From positions 123,984,951 through 124,048,950 of the forward strand of contig BTPG01000002.1 of NCBI GenBank assembly GCA_036245525.1: a DNA stretch of 64,000 nt, written 5' to 3'. Within the stretch, counting starts at the first letter, position 1; each line of letters opens with the position of its first letter. This DNA is from Semisulcospira habei (Eukaryota > Mollusca > Gastropoda > Semisulcospiridae). Positions 1-10,055 of this stretch are shown piece after piece. The notes under the pieces were generated by a model. The model made no database searches and had not been told where the DNA came from. It was given only the letters and a program-made list of their open reading frames with translations. The position numbers and the translations under genes are program-made.

Positions 1-222
1 TCTTTAATCCAGTGTTTGAGCCGTAGCGGGGTCTGACCTGCCTCTGATTTACGTACTTCCATGTCTGTGCATGCGCGTTTGTATGTGTGTGTGTGTGCGA
101 GCGCGTGTGCGTGCTGGCGTGTGTGTGTTTTCATGTAGTTTGTAGCAAGGACAAGAATGAAAAAAGGTCTGCGCACCTATTCTTTTATCCTTGGAAAATA
201 AAGTTTCATTTTATTTCATTTC

Positions 223-312
<90 letters not shown>

Positions 313-979
313 TGCACGCACGCACGCACACACACACACACACGCACACACACACACACACACACATGCTCAAGCTTGCATACTAATGCACTGACAGAAG
401 AGCATGTGTGTGTCTTATATCATGTAGCAACCTGGCTTCACACAAATTATAACATGACTGCAATTGTACCATGAAATTTTTAGTCAACACTGGTCTCAGT
501 CTAGAAGTCAAAGTGATACTCATGGACAATTTGAGGGGGGGGGGGGGTATTTTTACATTTTAGAGGAGGACTTTTGATTTATTTTAACAGATGTAGATCT
601 GTTGCGGTCTTCTGAAACAGACTAGACCAATCAGTAAACAATTTCAAGCCCCTGATGGCCTCAACAGTAAATCTAATTGGAGTACCCTATGCTTTCCTCT
701 TTGGTCAAATTTTGGATGATTTTTCACACTTTTAAATGAGGCACACATTCCACAAGAGTCAAATTTGTAATTTATCTGCTTCTGCTGTTTCTGTATTCAT
801 CCTGAGAATAAATTCTTACAAAAGAATTGGGACTGTGACTCTAGCTACATCAGAACGAGTGTAGCCCTAATACATAATAGTTACTGACAGTGGAAAATTG
901 CTCATATGCTGTTTGCCATTCTGTCTTCTGTCATGCGTGTATTGTAGTTTTGCATAACAGTACATGTATTTGGATGCAG
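1..979. other. PHKB intron, upstream part, with microsatellites
   Basis: No coding exon is seen before the acceptor at 978-979. The stretch holds a (CT)n tract at about 226-294 running straight into a (CA)n-rich tract at about 295-366, plus a G run at about 535-547. The long S/L/H/T-rich ORFs here are translations of these simple repeats. Confidence 0.75.
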
Positions 980-1109
980 GACACCTTTCCAGAAGCGACT
1001 GCTAGATGGTGCTCTGAACCGCGTTCCTAAGGACTTCTATGATAGAGTTTGGGAAATACTGGAGAAAACACCAGGAGGCATCAAAGTAGCAGGTTACCTT
1101 CTACCTCAG
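980..1109 (+). CDS. PHKB: Phosphorylase b kinase regulatory subunit exon (first of four in window)
   Basis: Host exon bounded by an acceptor ending ATGCAG and a donor CAG/GTATGC. The first base completes a codon, then 43 codons read with no stop and include [10 protein letters not shown] and KVAGYLLPQ. These match the conserved C-terminal part of the alpha/beta regulatory subunits of phosphorylase kinase, which hold the gamma catalytic subunit inactive until calcium or phosphorylation relieves it. The exon ends in phase 0 and continues at 47562. Beta is preferred over alpha because of the last exon. The exon-intron structure is read by eye; no transcript evidence is available. Confidence 0.85.
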
Positions 1110-1262
1110 GTATGCTGCTAGAACACTTTACCAGGGCTGGGGCAGGATGCTGCTTGATGTATAGTCTTTCTCATGCCAAATCTCAGGTATGCTGCTAGTA
1201 CTGGAGCGGGGCTCGGGGCAGGATGTTGCTTGCTGTATAGTCTTTCTCATGCCAAATCAGCT
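1110..1262 (+). repeat. Tandem duplication (~77 bp) covering the splice donor
   Basis: Two diverged copies of about 77 bp follow the exon. Both contain CTCAGGTATGCTGCTAG, so the donor context occurs at 1110 and again at 1187. Using the second donor would run straight into an in-frame TAG, so the first is taken as functional. Confidence 0.7.
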
Positions 1263-1760
1263 CATACCCCTGCACCACCACCCGTCAGTCTTGTACAATT
1301 AAGGCCATCTATTTGAACAAGACTCTAGCACCTGCTCAAAAATCGTGGCCCAGTCCTCCTTGCAAATTGTCTTTCACCTCTGATGTTTAAAAATGTGGGC
1401 ACTTGCGCTTGTTTGGATTGTGTTACTTTGTTTTAAACGAAGTGGCTGTGGAACTGCAAAATGTTGCACATGTTACAGCAATATTTTATAGTTTGAGTAT
1501 TAGGGATAGAAACGCAAAATGGTGCAATGTTGCACTTTTGTTGCTGTGCAGTTGTAGAGACACTGAAGGAAAACACGGAAACAGAAAATCGTGGCTCTCT
1601 CTCTCTCTTTCTCTCTCTTTTTGCATGCTGTGTTTGTTTTCCTGGTATGTTCTGTTTTGTTTACAGGACAGCTTGTAAGACAGGCATTGAGTTATCTAAT
1701 AGCTTTATTCTGAATAAAAGATTCATCATCTGTCTGTGGGTGGATCACCTATGCTCTACA

Positions 1761-1762
<2 letters not shown>
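1263..1762. other. PHKB intron, no gene seen
   Basis: AT-rich intron sequence with a short CT tract at about 1595-1620. No conserved ORF, RNA gene or transposon end was recognised. Confidence 0.5.

Positions 1763-1856
<94 letters not shown>
1763..1856. repeat. (TA)n microsatellite at the broken end of the inverted duplicate
   Basis: About 94 bp of almost pure TA. It abuts the point at 1857 where the inverted duplicate of element 2's left end stops. A second long (TA)n tract lies in the centre of the palindrome at 17803-17880. Confidence 0.9.
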
Positions 1857-1859
<3 letters not shown>

Positions 1860-1999
1860 TCTTCTGTCATGTATTGTTTACCAAGAAAAGCTTTTGATTT
1901 TCCAGAAACAACAACAGAGAGAAGGCGTTTTTTAGAGTCTAAATCTTTCTTCTCTACAGCACAGATATCGTTTAAAAGTAGCAATTCATCTTGATTCAT
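1857..1999 (-). pseudogene. 5' fragment of Polinton-like left-end gene 1 (inverted duplicate)
   Basis: Minus-strand copy of the start of gene 1: it begins at the same MNQDELLLL start used in both elements and stops after about 47 codons at the (TA)n tract. At variable sites it follows element 2 (18512) more than element 1 (2579), for example LLLLNDICAV rather than LLLLSDICAV. That fits an inverted duplicate of element 2's left end. It is non-functional. Confidence 0.8.
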
Positions 2000-2150
2000 T
2001 TTATAATGTAATATAATAATTTTGTTTAAAGAAGTCAATGACAGCATTAATTATTTAGGTGGGGGGATCTGCCTTAATGATCACGGGTTGACAGCTGATC
2101 AAAAATGCTGATTTGAATTATTTCTGGGGTGGAACTAGTATGGCTAGGTA
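1857..2150 (-). mobile_element. Inverted duplicate of element 2 left end (inner part)
   Basis: Reverse complement of about 18361-18656: the start of gene 1 and the inner part of the terminal repeat. It breaks off at 2150, where element 1 begins, and resumes at 17249 beyond element 1. Removing element 1 and one AGGTA restores continuous terminal-repeat sequence like that at 42117-42360. Confidence 0.85.
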
Positions 2151-2520
2151 AGAGATAGAATATAGGAGAATCCCAAGGCAGGTCACTAAGTGCAAGGTCA
2201 CTAAGTGCAAGGTCACTAAGTGCAAGGTCACTAAGTGCAAGGTCACTAAGTGCAAGGTCACAAGGTCATGGGTCAAGGATCAAGGTCGTCGAGGTCAGAG
2301 GTCAGTGACACTGGAACAAAAAATCCCAGAATCCCAGGGCAGCCCTCCCCGTTTTATAGATTTATTATAACCAACTAGCCATTCAGACAAACCCACTCCA
2401 CCAAATCCCACCAATACCTTTATTACCTAACCATTTTAGTTCCACTCCAGAAATCATTCAAGCAACGATTTTTCATCAGCTGCCAACCCGCGATTATTAA
2501 AGTAGATACCCCACGCCACC
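2151..2520 (+). repeat. Element 1 left terminal inverted repeat
   Basis: Pairs in inverted orientation with about 16889-17248. Order from the outside: AGAGATAGAATATAGG, a 15-bp minisatellite, a GGTCA-rich stretch, then a part shared with element 2 that ends just before gene 1. The outer 140 bp or so differ from element 2's terminus apart from the first nine bases. Confidence 0.9.
2181..2300 (+). repeat. 15-bp minisatellite and GGTCA-rich array in the left TIR
   Basis: Five perfect tandem units of GGTCACTAAGTGCAA (2181-2255) are followed by diverged GGTCA-containing sequence to about 2300. The array is repeated, inverted and diverged, in the right TIR at about 17098-17220. Confidence 0.9.
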
Positions 2521-2578
2521 TAAATAATTAATGCTGACATTAACTTCTTTAAACAAAATTATTATATTACATTATAAA

Positions 2579-3100
2579 ATGAATCAAGACGAATTACTCC
2601 TTCTAAGCGATATCTGTGCTGTAGAAAACAAAGACTTAGACTTTAAAAAACAAAGGCTTCTCTCTGTAGTTGTTTCTGGAAAATCAAAAGCTTTTCTCGG
2701 TAAACAATACATGACAGAAGACATAGAATCCCTCACCGCTGATGAGCTAATCAAACTTCATGCTAAATATGAAAATCACATTAGTTCACTAATGACACGT
2801 GATTTGAGTCGATCTCTTGTCTGCCTATATACAAAAGCTGTGAGTCACTTCCTACCTGTTGATAGTGACAGCCTTTCACATGATCTAGAAAGCAACCCCA
2901 TAGTTTCAAGTTCAATAGGCAAATTAGCATGCCTTATGTTTTACAAGTTTGGTAATTACCTTGCACCTGTGGTAACCTTACTTGTTACTAGTAGTCATAT
3001 TGATTTTTCTAAAATAAATTTTAAATTAGAAGAAAATGGACGAGACCCAGACGACTCCACATCAGAGTCCTGTCTTGACACAGGTTCAAACAGTGACTAA
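2579..3100 (+). CDS. Polinton-like left-end gene 1, unknown function
   Basis: Intact; 173 codons from the ATG chosen because it begins the region conserved in all three copies (MNQDELLLL). An in-frame upstream ATG at 2531 lies by the TIR edge. The protein is soluble-looking and mostly helical by composition, with DIESLTADELIKLHAKYE and a hydrophobic patch around LACLMFYKFGNYLAPVVTLL. No catalytic motif was recognised. Its 3' end overlaps gene 2 by 65 bp in another frame. It is the first of a four-gene cluster before the integrase. The copy at 18512-19033 is also open, which suggests selection acted on it before decay. Confidence 0.75.
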   Translation: MNQDELLLLSDICAVENKDLDFKKQRLLSVVVSGKSKAFLGKQYMTEDIESLTADELIKLHAKYENHISSLMTRDLSRSLVCLYTKAVSHFLPVDSDSLSHDLESNPIVSSSIGKLACLMFYKFGNYLAPVVTLLVTSSHIDFSKINFKLEENGRDPDDSTSESCLDTGSNSD

Positions 3101-3458
3101 GACTAAAAGCCCAGGTCGAATAGAGGCTGGGAAAAGATTAGCTGAATATAACAGACAAAAGAAATTACAGCTTCAAGCATTAACAGAAAAGACTGACACA
3201 CCATCAACAGCACCAGCGTCACTACCGTCACACCCCCAACAAAGTGAGAGACAAACAACTGAGTCTAAACCCAAAACAACAAAATATATAGTTGCTGGAT
3301 TTGTTGTCGGATTTGGTTATGTAGGTTACCAATTATATAAAAAATACAAACCACAGACTCAAACAGTGTCCAAAAAATCAAGCACTCCAAAAATAAAAGA
3401 AGTAGTCGCCACATTACCAGTAACACCCAAAGCCGTGGACCCATTTTACATGCAATAA
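3036..3458 (+). CDS. Polinton-like left-end gene 2, single-pass membrane protein
   Basis: Open for 140 codons and starts inside gene 1. The N-terminal half is polar, rich in Gln, Thr, Pro and Lys. One hydrophobic segment at about residues 87-103 (IVAGFVVGFGYVGYQLY) is followed by a Lys-rich tail (KKYK), as in a single-pass membrane anchor. No enzyme motif is seen. The homologue in element 2 (18969-19406) is frameshifted at an A-run. A virion membrane or scaffold role is possible but only inferred from the element type. Confidence 0.65.
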   Translation: MDETQTTPHQSPVLTQVQTVTKTKSPGRIEAGKRLAEYNRQKKLQLQALTEKTDTPSTAPASLPSHPQQSERQTTESKPKTTKYIVAGFVVGFGYVGYQLYKKYKPQTQTVSKKSSTPKIKEVVATLPVTPKAVDPFYMQ

Positions 3459-3494
3459 ATAAATTTATTATTTTAATTTTTGTAGCATAAGAAA

Positions 3495-3725
3495 ATGAGC
3501 GACACAAAGAACATAATTAACCTTGTCTATCACTCTGCTGTAATAAGTGGACTATCAGTAGCATATTCTATGCTGGGGAAAAGTCTTCTCAAAATGAAAT
3601 CAGCAGACCTGAGTAAATTAGACTTCGAAGACAGTGCTAAGCTAGTAGTTGTTATAACAGCATCGATTGCAACAAAAGATTTTCTAGTCAAGCAAGGAAT
3701 TATTCCAGAAAATATTTCTACGTAA
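3495..3725 (+). CDS. Polinton-like left-end gene 3, small conserved protein
   Basis: 76 codons starting ATGAGCGAC. There are two hydrophobic stretches, around residues 10-28 (VYHSAVISGLSVAYSMLG) and 47-62 (KLVVVITASIATKDFLV), separated by an acidic/basic linker; this suggests a small membrane-associated or helical-hairpin protein. It is nearly identical in element 2 (19442-19666) and open in both copies. Function unknown. Confidence 0.7.
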   Translation: MSDTKNIINLVYHSAVISGLSVAYSMLGKSLLKMKSADLSKLDFEDSAKLVVVITASIATKDFLVKQGIIPENIST

Positions 3726-3733
3726 ATAAAAGT

Positions 3734-4165
3734 ATGGCAACAATAGCTGTCATGATTGGTGGTGCAGTTATTAACGCATTGGCTTTCAGTGGATCAAACT
3801 ATCTCTTTTCAAAAATGGGAAGAGAGGAATCAGCAGAAGAAATGAAGCGCCACAATGAGGCATCTGAAAAACTAGCTCAAGCTCAACAAGATTACGAAAA
3901 GCAAAGAATTGAGAAACTTGATTTTATTAATGAAAAACTAAAACTTGAGGGTCACGCACAGCATACATTTTCAAATGTCGATGACGCGATTAAAGAATAT
4001 TTTCTTGTTACTGGCGAAGACATGACCATTCCGCAACCAAAACTTAGTGACTATTACCAACCAAGCCCAGAACAAAGAAATGGAGAAATAATATTTGTTC
4101 TAGTAGGAATGACATTAGTATATTTTACAGGAGTTTATATTGCTAGAAGAAATGGCAGACGCTAA
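3734..4165 (+). CDS. Polinton-like left-end gene 4, two-pass membrane/coiled-coil protein
   Basis: 143 codons. Layout: an N-terminal Gly/Ala hydrophobic segment (residues about 3-25), a charged helical region rich in Glu, Lys and Gln (about 30-75, coiled-coil-like), a conserved DYYQPSPEQRNGE stretch, and a C-terminal hydrophobic segment (about 117-137, IFVLVGMTLVYFTGVYIA) with a basic tail. It overlaps the start of the integrase gene by 14 bp. It is open in element 2 (19680-20117). A virion membrane or assembly role is plausible but not shown. Confidence 0.7.
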   Translation: MATIAVMIGGAVINALAFSGSNYLFSKMGREESAEEMKRHNEASEKLAQAQQDYEKQRIEKLDFINEKLKLEGHAQHTFSNVDDAIKEYFLVTGEDMTIPQPKLSDYYQPSPEQRNGEIIFVLVGMTLVYFTGVYIARRNGRR

Positions 4166-5514
4166 ACTATCAAAAATATATTACTCCCCTATTGGCTACT
4201 GGAAAGGAAAAACCGCAATAGAAAAATTACATGTAGCTGTGAGTGTTGACTCCCCACCCGGGTCTGCCCTGGGGGACTTGGGTGGGGTTAGGTATTTTTT
4301 AGTTCCCAGGGTCACCCTGGTCAGCCCCACAGGGTGGGTTTTTCTCTCTATTCTGGGGCATGTGTTTCTGTCTACCCTTTGTCCATTCACCTGTATTTGC
4401 CTTTTTCAAACTCTCCCTACTGTCTGCACTGCCTGTAGCTCTTGATATTGGATGTGTGTTGCTAAATGGTCTTAGCTTTATTTAGGCCCCATGTGTTAGG
4501 TTTATTTAATGTATTTGACCGGCTGGCGACATACATTCAATGTTCTGTTTTTTTTTTTTTTTTTTTTTTTTTCACAAGCAGTGCAGGCACGTCCTGAGAA
4601 AGCCTTGTTGCTGTCGGGACGTTAAGCAATGTACAATCAATCAATGTGAGTGTTGATGTCACACTCGAACAAATAAAACAGTGGCTACAAAAACAAGCAA
4701 TTTGGCAAATATATCTTCCTGCTCCAAGAAAAATAACAAGACCTCATTTTGTAAACACTATCCCTAATGACACCCATCAAATGGATCTCCTGTTCCTGCC
4801 GCATGATACAATAAAAAAGAAACGATACAAGTATGCACTAACTGTTGTTGACATAGCTTCACGGTACAAGGAAGCTGAACCCATAACTGACAAGAATGCT
4901 GTAACAGTGGCCACTGTGTTAACAAAGATATATAGTCGTGGTCCTTTAAAATTACCCAGGCTTGTGCAGGTTGATGACGGATCTGAATTTAAAGGCGCTG
5001 TTAATCAGTTATTTGCAAAGCATGGAGTGCTAGTGCGGCGAGGCATACCTGGCGTGCATAGATCACAGGCTATTGTAGAAAACTTTAACAAACAATTATC
5101 AGAGAGACTTTTCAGCTATCAGTATTCTAAGGAACTCGTGCATGACACACGTAACACTGAGTGGGTTAAGAGATTACCATCTGTGATAAAAGCAATGAAT
5201 AATGAAGGTCACCCTAAACCTGTTGATGCTATTAAATTAAAAACCGTTCCATCAGGGCCAGAAATAAAAACAAAAGCACCAGACACAAGTTTGTTTACAA
5301 ACAGGTAAGATATTTGTATCAACCCGGTGAAGCTGAGAATGACGTCAGACGTAGGGCAACTGATCCAATTTGGTCTACGTCTGTCCACAATATAAAAAAA
5401 AATAGTTCCTTTCGCTAATGCATCGATTTATTACCTGTATGAGCCTGCACCAAAGAGGGCATTTAAAGAGAAGAATTACAGATTATTCCCCCAGACACTG
5501 TTACGCATTTTTAA
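4152..5514 (+). pseudogene. Polinton-type DDE integrase (rve family), interrupted
   Basis: Retroviral-type integrase of the kind used by Polintons to insert their linear DNA. The start (ATG 4152, MADAKLSKIYY) precedes a helical domain (YWKGKTAIEKLH ... LEQIKQWLQKQ), which is split by a SINE (4250-4644). The catalytic core follows with the DDE triad: D in THQMDLLF, D in VQVDDGSEFKG, E in QAIVENFNKQ. A one-base loss near 5300 (compare 21240-21260) shifts the C-terminal domain out of frame, and more lesions follow near 5400. Its 3' end overlaps the convergent polymerase gene. The family call is firm; the gene is dead. Confidence 0.9.
4250..4644 (+). mobile_element. SINE-like retroposon copy 1, in the integrase
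   Basis: About 395 bp, beginning CCCACCCGGGTCTGCC, with an internal T-run and ending CGGGACGTTAAGCAATG plus a (CAAT)n tail. A 12-bp target duplication, TGTGAGTGTTGA, flanks it (4238-4249 and 4645-4656). No ORF is conserved, so it is non-autonomous. Confidence 0.92.
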
Positions 5515-8500
5515 CCATTTCATAAATTAGTTCATCGATTAGTTCATCAGCTATTTCTTCAGATAACTTAAGTGCATAATGCCCAGGTGCATAAGCCTTT
5601 TCCTTAGTGTGAAACACGCGTTTTGTGTCTCCTACTGCTAGAGACTTTTTATGTGTTTGGATCATTTCAGTATTGTGTCTATTTGATCTCAGTGTCTTGT
5701 TTGGATAATCAGGCATTAATGCACCATCTAATACTTGCTTGTAATGTTCATGTCGAATGTCTTTATTTTTTATCGCTGTTTTCTTGATACCTTTGGCTTT
5801 CGACTGACTACCTTTCTGGTGCAGTATGGAATACATTTTAGATCTCAGTCCAATGTACTCAACTATCGGTACACCATTTAGTTCATCTTTAAATTTCCCA
5901 GGCACTTTTTTGTTTTGTGTGCTAAACAGCGGGTGATCCTTAGGGTAGTCAGACGTGTCATACATATGTAGTTCTGTTTTCATGTCTTCATAAAAGTCTT
6001 CAGTACACACGTCTATGATCATAGAGTCAGTGTCAGTGTATAGCAGACGACATTCAGGATACTTTGGTTTGAAGTAATCATAATAAAATTCAAGCATCAA
6101 TAGTTTTGATAACTCAAGTATTGCCATACCAATGAATACTGGTTTATCCAGTTTAACAATCTTTTTTTTGAGTGTAACTGCATACAATGATGAATGAAAC
6201 TCTTTGTACCCTGTGTACTGTGGCTTGCCTGTAAGCTTAATTGCACCCAATTCAGTTGTGACCAGTCTCACATCTTTGCGGTGATGAGGATTTTCCATAG
6301 TCTTTCCAAAACAGGCATTGTTCATAAGCTTAAAGAAGTCTTTGTCAAATGCAGTGTTACCATCTCTTGCACGCAATGTTGTGTTCTTCATTATATAATC
6401 TTTCATGAAAGCACTCTGCTCAAATTGAATACCCCTGTGAACTTTCTTTAGTACTAACCCATGTTTGATGTAAAACTGTAACAAGCGATAGTGACAAACG
6501 TAGTTGAATTTGTCATTCAGATTTGGCACAAGTTTAGTGTCTTCTTTTTTACAAGTCATACTCATTTTCTCAACAGCTAAGGGATAATCATTATGATAAT
6601 CATGTAGATGGTGTGGGTACTCTAGGTCGACTTCGAAGATCCAACCCTTCGCGTCGTTTCGGTCATGACTCATAATATTGTTTGTTAACTGTGTTATGTC
6701 ATACTGTGACAAATCATACAGACAAAAGTTTTTCAAGGGCAACAATTCACACATTGCAAAACCATACAAATTATTAGCATCCAAGTATGTAATAAATGAC
6801 ATTGGCTTTGAGTGGTCAAAGTCATTAAGATATTTATTGTTGGTTTTAGCATAATTGTTTGCAGCTATACTAATGCCTCCCCTCAATCCACGTTCAACCA
6901 TTTCACCCATCGAACGGTCATACAAGTCTATAAAAATCTTACTAGATTTCAAAAAAGCATCCCATGTCATGCCAGGACTAGTTATGTAACAAGCAGGGTC
7001 AAGACTGTAGTGTAACAAACCCTTTTCACGATAACTTTCAAATACATCTGCTAGCAAACAAACATCAGCTTTTAAGTAATGGTCATGGTAGTCACCAATC
7101 GTTTCACACCCTAGTTTATCCCATGCATCAAGTGCGTGCTGGTAATCAGAGTCAGAAATACCTTTTCCATTTAGTGTAGAATAAAATTTTTCTTTTGGTG
7201 GCAGCATCCTTTCTTCAAACACAACCCAGTGATCAATGTACTCATAGGGATAGACACCTTTTTTAATTAAGTCTGGCTCAAAATATTTACTTGTTATTGG
7301 ATACTCAGTCAGTCCTTCTGCCAAACTAGCAAGACCTAAAGATAAATGTTGCATTGAGTCATAAAATGATAATTTATCTAACCTAAAAGTCAAGTATTTT
7401 TCAGTTGTCTGGGCAATACAACTAATTTTTTTGTAAGACTCATCCACAGCCCGCATGATAATATGTGAATCATATCCCTTTAGATTATGGAAAAAGATTG
7501 GCAGTTTATATTTTTTAGGATTTATTTTTAATTTCAAGTTACATTTGCTATGTGCAGCACCTATGTAATGACCAGTTATGTTGTTATGGTAGCAAACTTT
7601 TATCACCATCAAGGGCATCTTCACAAATCCAACACATCACTGCTGTATCAAAATTTAATTTATCTTCTTCTGTCATCACCAAAGGTATCTGACACTTTTC
7701 AAAATACTGTACTAACTTTCCATGAAGTTGCCTCATTTCTGTTAAAAACATAGCTGCTGCATTTTCCCCTCTGTAGATAACGGGTTCTGAATGCACACCG
7801 TCTGACCTAACAAGAATGTATCCAAAAGAACACACCACTTGATCACTCAATTTTATAGTCTTTGGTAATGATTCTGGAACAGGACCATTATACGGTACAA
7901 CTAGTGATTCAAAATCGGCATAAACTACAAATGGCAACTTTTGTTTGTTTCCATAGTTTTTAAAATATACTTGATTACCAGGCTCTGGATATTTAAGTTC
8001 TGTTTGAATGTCATCAGGTGACCTACAATGTTTAACATGTTTGTCTGCTACTTTTATAGAGGAAAACCTTTGTAAACATCTTTTACAAACTTCCTGTTTA
8101 TCATTATGTTTTGATATATGATCATGAATTAGTCGTGACATACTCCTAATAATTGTGTAGTGAAAGTTATCACCTGAGCTTATTAGTAACGTATCAACAT
8201 GCTTATCTTCTGACTGACCGTAGGTTGGGGCAATTGGTGATACTCTAATTGGTTGTAACTTGTTCTCAGACTCATTATCCCATATATACACGTTTACAGA
8301 TATACCAGGATTTAGTTTTTCAAACAGATCTATGTCCTCTACCTTAACAGGAAAATGTATACCACTGAAATTGAGTTCATTTACAAATTTGGTATAGTTA
8401 GATACACGATCAGGCTTTGACCTTACAAAATGCAGTTTAGCAAGCACACACCACATAAAACAATAGTTGTCATTGTTCTGAATATTGACTACAGCCTTTT

Positions 8501-8915
8501 TGTTTGCAACCTCTGTTGGCAGTGGTATCCATGATTTACCTAATATAGGATGATATCTTGACTGCTTCAGTTGTAATTCATGTACACGGCCTTCATGCCA
8601 ACCAGATCCCTGCATTTTTGCTGTGTCAGTTGCTTCAAGGAAGTCAGACAACAGTCTTTCTCTAAACACTTTTTTCAATTCCTCTTTTGAATTAACTGTG
8701 TGTTGTCTTGTCGAGATATACGAAATAATCACTTCACCATCTACCCTAGTAAATTCTATTTTCGCAACAATCTGAATCTTTACACTACCGGAAAGAAGAT
8801 TATCTTGTATAACAGAAAAAGACCTTACTATCGATTCATAGACACTGTAAATATTAGATATAGGCAAGTCTGTTGTGTGAAACACGTTTCTTAAGCTTTG
8901 GGGATTGTCCGTCAT
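5501..8915 (-). pseudogene. Protein-primed family B DNA polymerase (Polinton type), frameshifted
   Basis: About 1,130 codons in two overlapping frames (8915-7584 and 7624-5501). This enzyme replicates the linear element from a terminal protein. Visible motifs in order: exonuclease I YADFES, a CWIC...HNITG...AAHSKCNL zinc/HNH-like insert, exonuclease II HNLKGYDSH, exonuclease III YLKADVCLLAD, polymerase A YLDANNLYG, polymerase B MNNACFGK, polymerase C YTDTDSM, and KMY. All catalytic residues are present. The frame break lies at about 7584-7624 in the zinc/HNH-like region, where this copy has also lost some bases relative to element 2. It converges on the integrase and starts 91 bp from the small gene at 9006-9404. 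Confidence 0.92.
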
Positions 8916-8945
8916 TTTTATTTGTCAGTCAAAATAATAAATAGA
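8916..8945 (-). promoter_or_regulatory. Repeated 5' leader of minus-strand genes
   Basis: On the minus strand, ATAAAAATGACGGAC with a short A/T-rich block before it overlaps the polymerase start. The same block recurs before the polymerase (30704-30735) and gene B (31058-31085) of element 2, and a weaker form before gene A. It may be a shared promoter or translation leader, or a trace of gene duplication. Confidence 0.45.
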
Positions 8946-9005
8946 AAATCACACCATGTGTAATAGCACTTTATTAACTGTAATCCCTACAATAAACAAA
9001 TTTAC

Positions 9006-9404
9006 TCACCAACAAATTAACCACTTCCCTGGTATGTGTCTTAAGGTCTTGTGCTCATGCTGCAGGTGTAATATCACTTTTTTTACAGTAACAAATTCAA
9101 TATAATTATGTTGTTTACTTAGATGGTAGAATATGTGTAAACACATACTCTCAAACCAGTCACAGTTAGCATCATAAACTATAAAATCTTGTGTCTTAAG
9201 ATCAACAGTCTTGTAATTATAACGTGGTGGACTATTAGAATATATAAAAGTTACATTATATACCATGTATATCTTCGTTGGTGTTGAGAGTTTTATCAAA
9301 GGCTCAAACGGATGTTTAACTTGTGTTTTTAAGTCATAAAAATGCACAACACCTCTAAAGCTCTCTGTGATATCAAATGCTTGCCCGCTTTGTCTGTCCA
9401 TCAT
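9006..9404 (-). CDS. Small conserved gene A between polymerase and ATPase
   Basis: 132 codons, beginning MMDRQSGQAFDITESF. Lys, Thr and Tyr-rich with short beta-like stretches (KIYMVYNVTFIY, YNYKTVDLKTQDF), no membrane segment and no enzyme motif. Element 2 has two related genes here (31079-31832 and 30791-31057), so the locus has gained or lost a duplicate. In Polinton relatives this region often carries small virion or DNA-binding proteins; no such role is shown here. Confidence 0.65.
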   Translation of the reverse strand: MMDRQSGQAFDITESFRGVVHFYDLKTQVKHPFEPLIKLSTPTKIYMVYNVTFIYSNSPPRYNYKTVDLKTQDFIVYDANCDWFESMCLHIFYHLSKQHNYIEFVTVKKVILHLQHEHKTLRHIPGKWLICW

Positions 9405-9431
9405 TTTTTATGGACAAAACAAAAGGTTAAA

Positions 9432-10038
9432 TTAATTTACTAACCCATACCCAGTGGGCTGATCTGTCTTTAAGATAAGCTTTAGGTGCTTAGTCGATTT
9501 CAGTTTGTTTTTCACAATGTCTCGTTCATGTTTGTTGGGGATGACATCGTTCTCTCTGAGACAGTCTTCAAAGCTGGCACGATCTTTACAGTAAAACAAA
9601 CAGATAAACTTTAACTGCTCACGAAAATCTTTCAGTACAGCATTATTATTTTTGAGTGAGAATCCAAACACTGATATTTGCGTGTCTGCCACTGAAGGCC
9701 AGTTCTGCTAAAGTGTTTCTCTTCTTAACAATATCCTTATCTGCAGAGCAGTCATCGACTATGAACAGGGTTGGATGTCCTTCAAATTGCTTGTAAAAAT
9801 ACTGCAGGTAGTCGTTCAGTTTCTTTTCAGGATCAACTAAATAAATGTTGCTGTCAGTCCAAATGAATGAACGGTTGTGATATGCTTTATTGTGTTTTAT
9901 TGTTGGACAAAATATTACAATGTTTTCGAAATGATGAAGGTATCTTGTTTGTAATAGATTAAGTACAAATTCAGTTTTTCCACAGCCTGTGGCGCCACAA
10001 AACAAGCCACAGTGTGGGTCAAGTGTCATCAAGTTCAT
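9432..10038 (-). pseudogene. A32/FtsK-like genome-packaging ATPase, frameshifted
   Basis: About 201 codons from MNLMTLDPHCGL. Walker A is GATGCGKTE near residue 15; Walker B is TLFIVDDCSAD near residue 100; a later SGRHANISVWILTQK resembles the sensor region. This is the FtsK/HerA superfamily packaging ATPase common to Polintons and related DNA viruses, which drives DNA into the capsid. Relative to element 2 (31860-32465, open) this copy has one extra base in a T/A run near 9645, so the last 70 codons are out of frame. Start at M10038 matches the conserved N-terminus. Confidence 0.9.
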
Positions 10039-10055
10039 TTTAAAACACAATATAA

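Noticed and set aside
87..394. Overlapping ORFs rich in Ser-Leu and Thr-His
   Set aside because: They translate (CT)n and (CA)n microsatellites.
2181..2255. Evenly spaced 15-bp repeats, CRISPR-like at first sight
   Set aside because: Units are directly adjacent with no unique spacers, lie in a transposon terminus, and the genome is animal.
9006..9404. Gene A as the missing adenain-type maturation protease
   Set aside because: No His-Asp/Glu-Cys order or conserved Gln-Cys context could be read, and it is too short.
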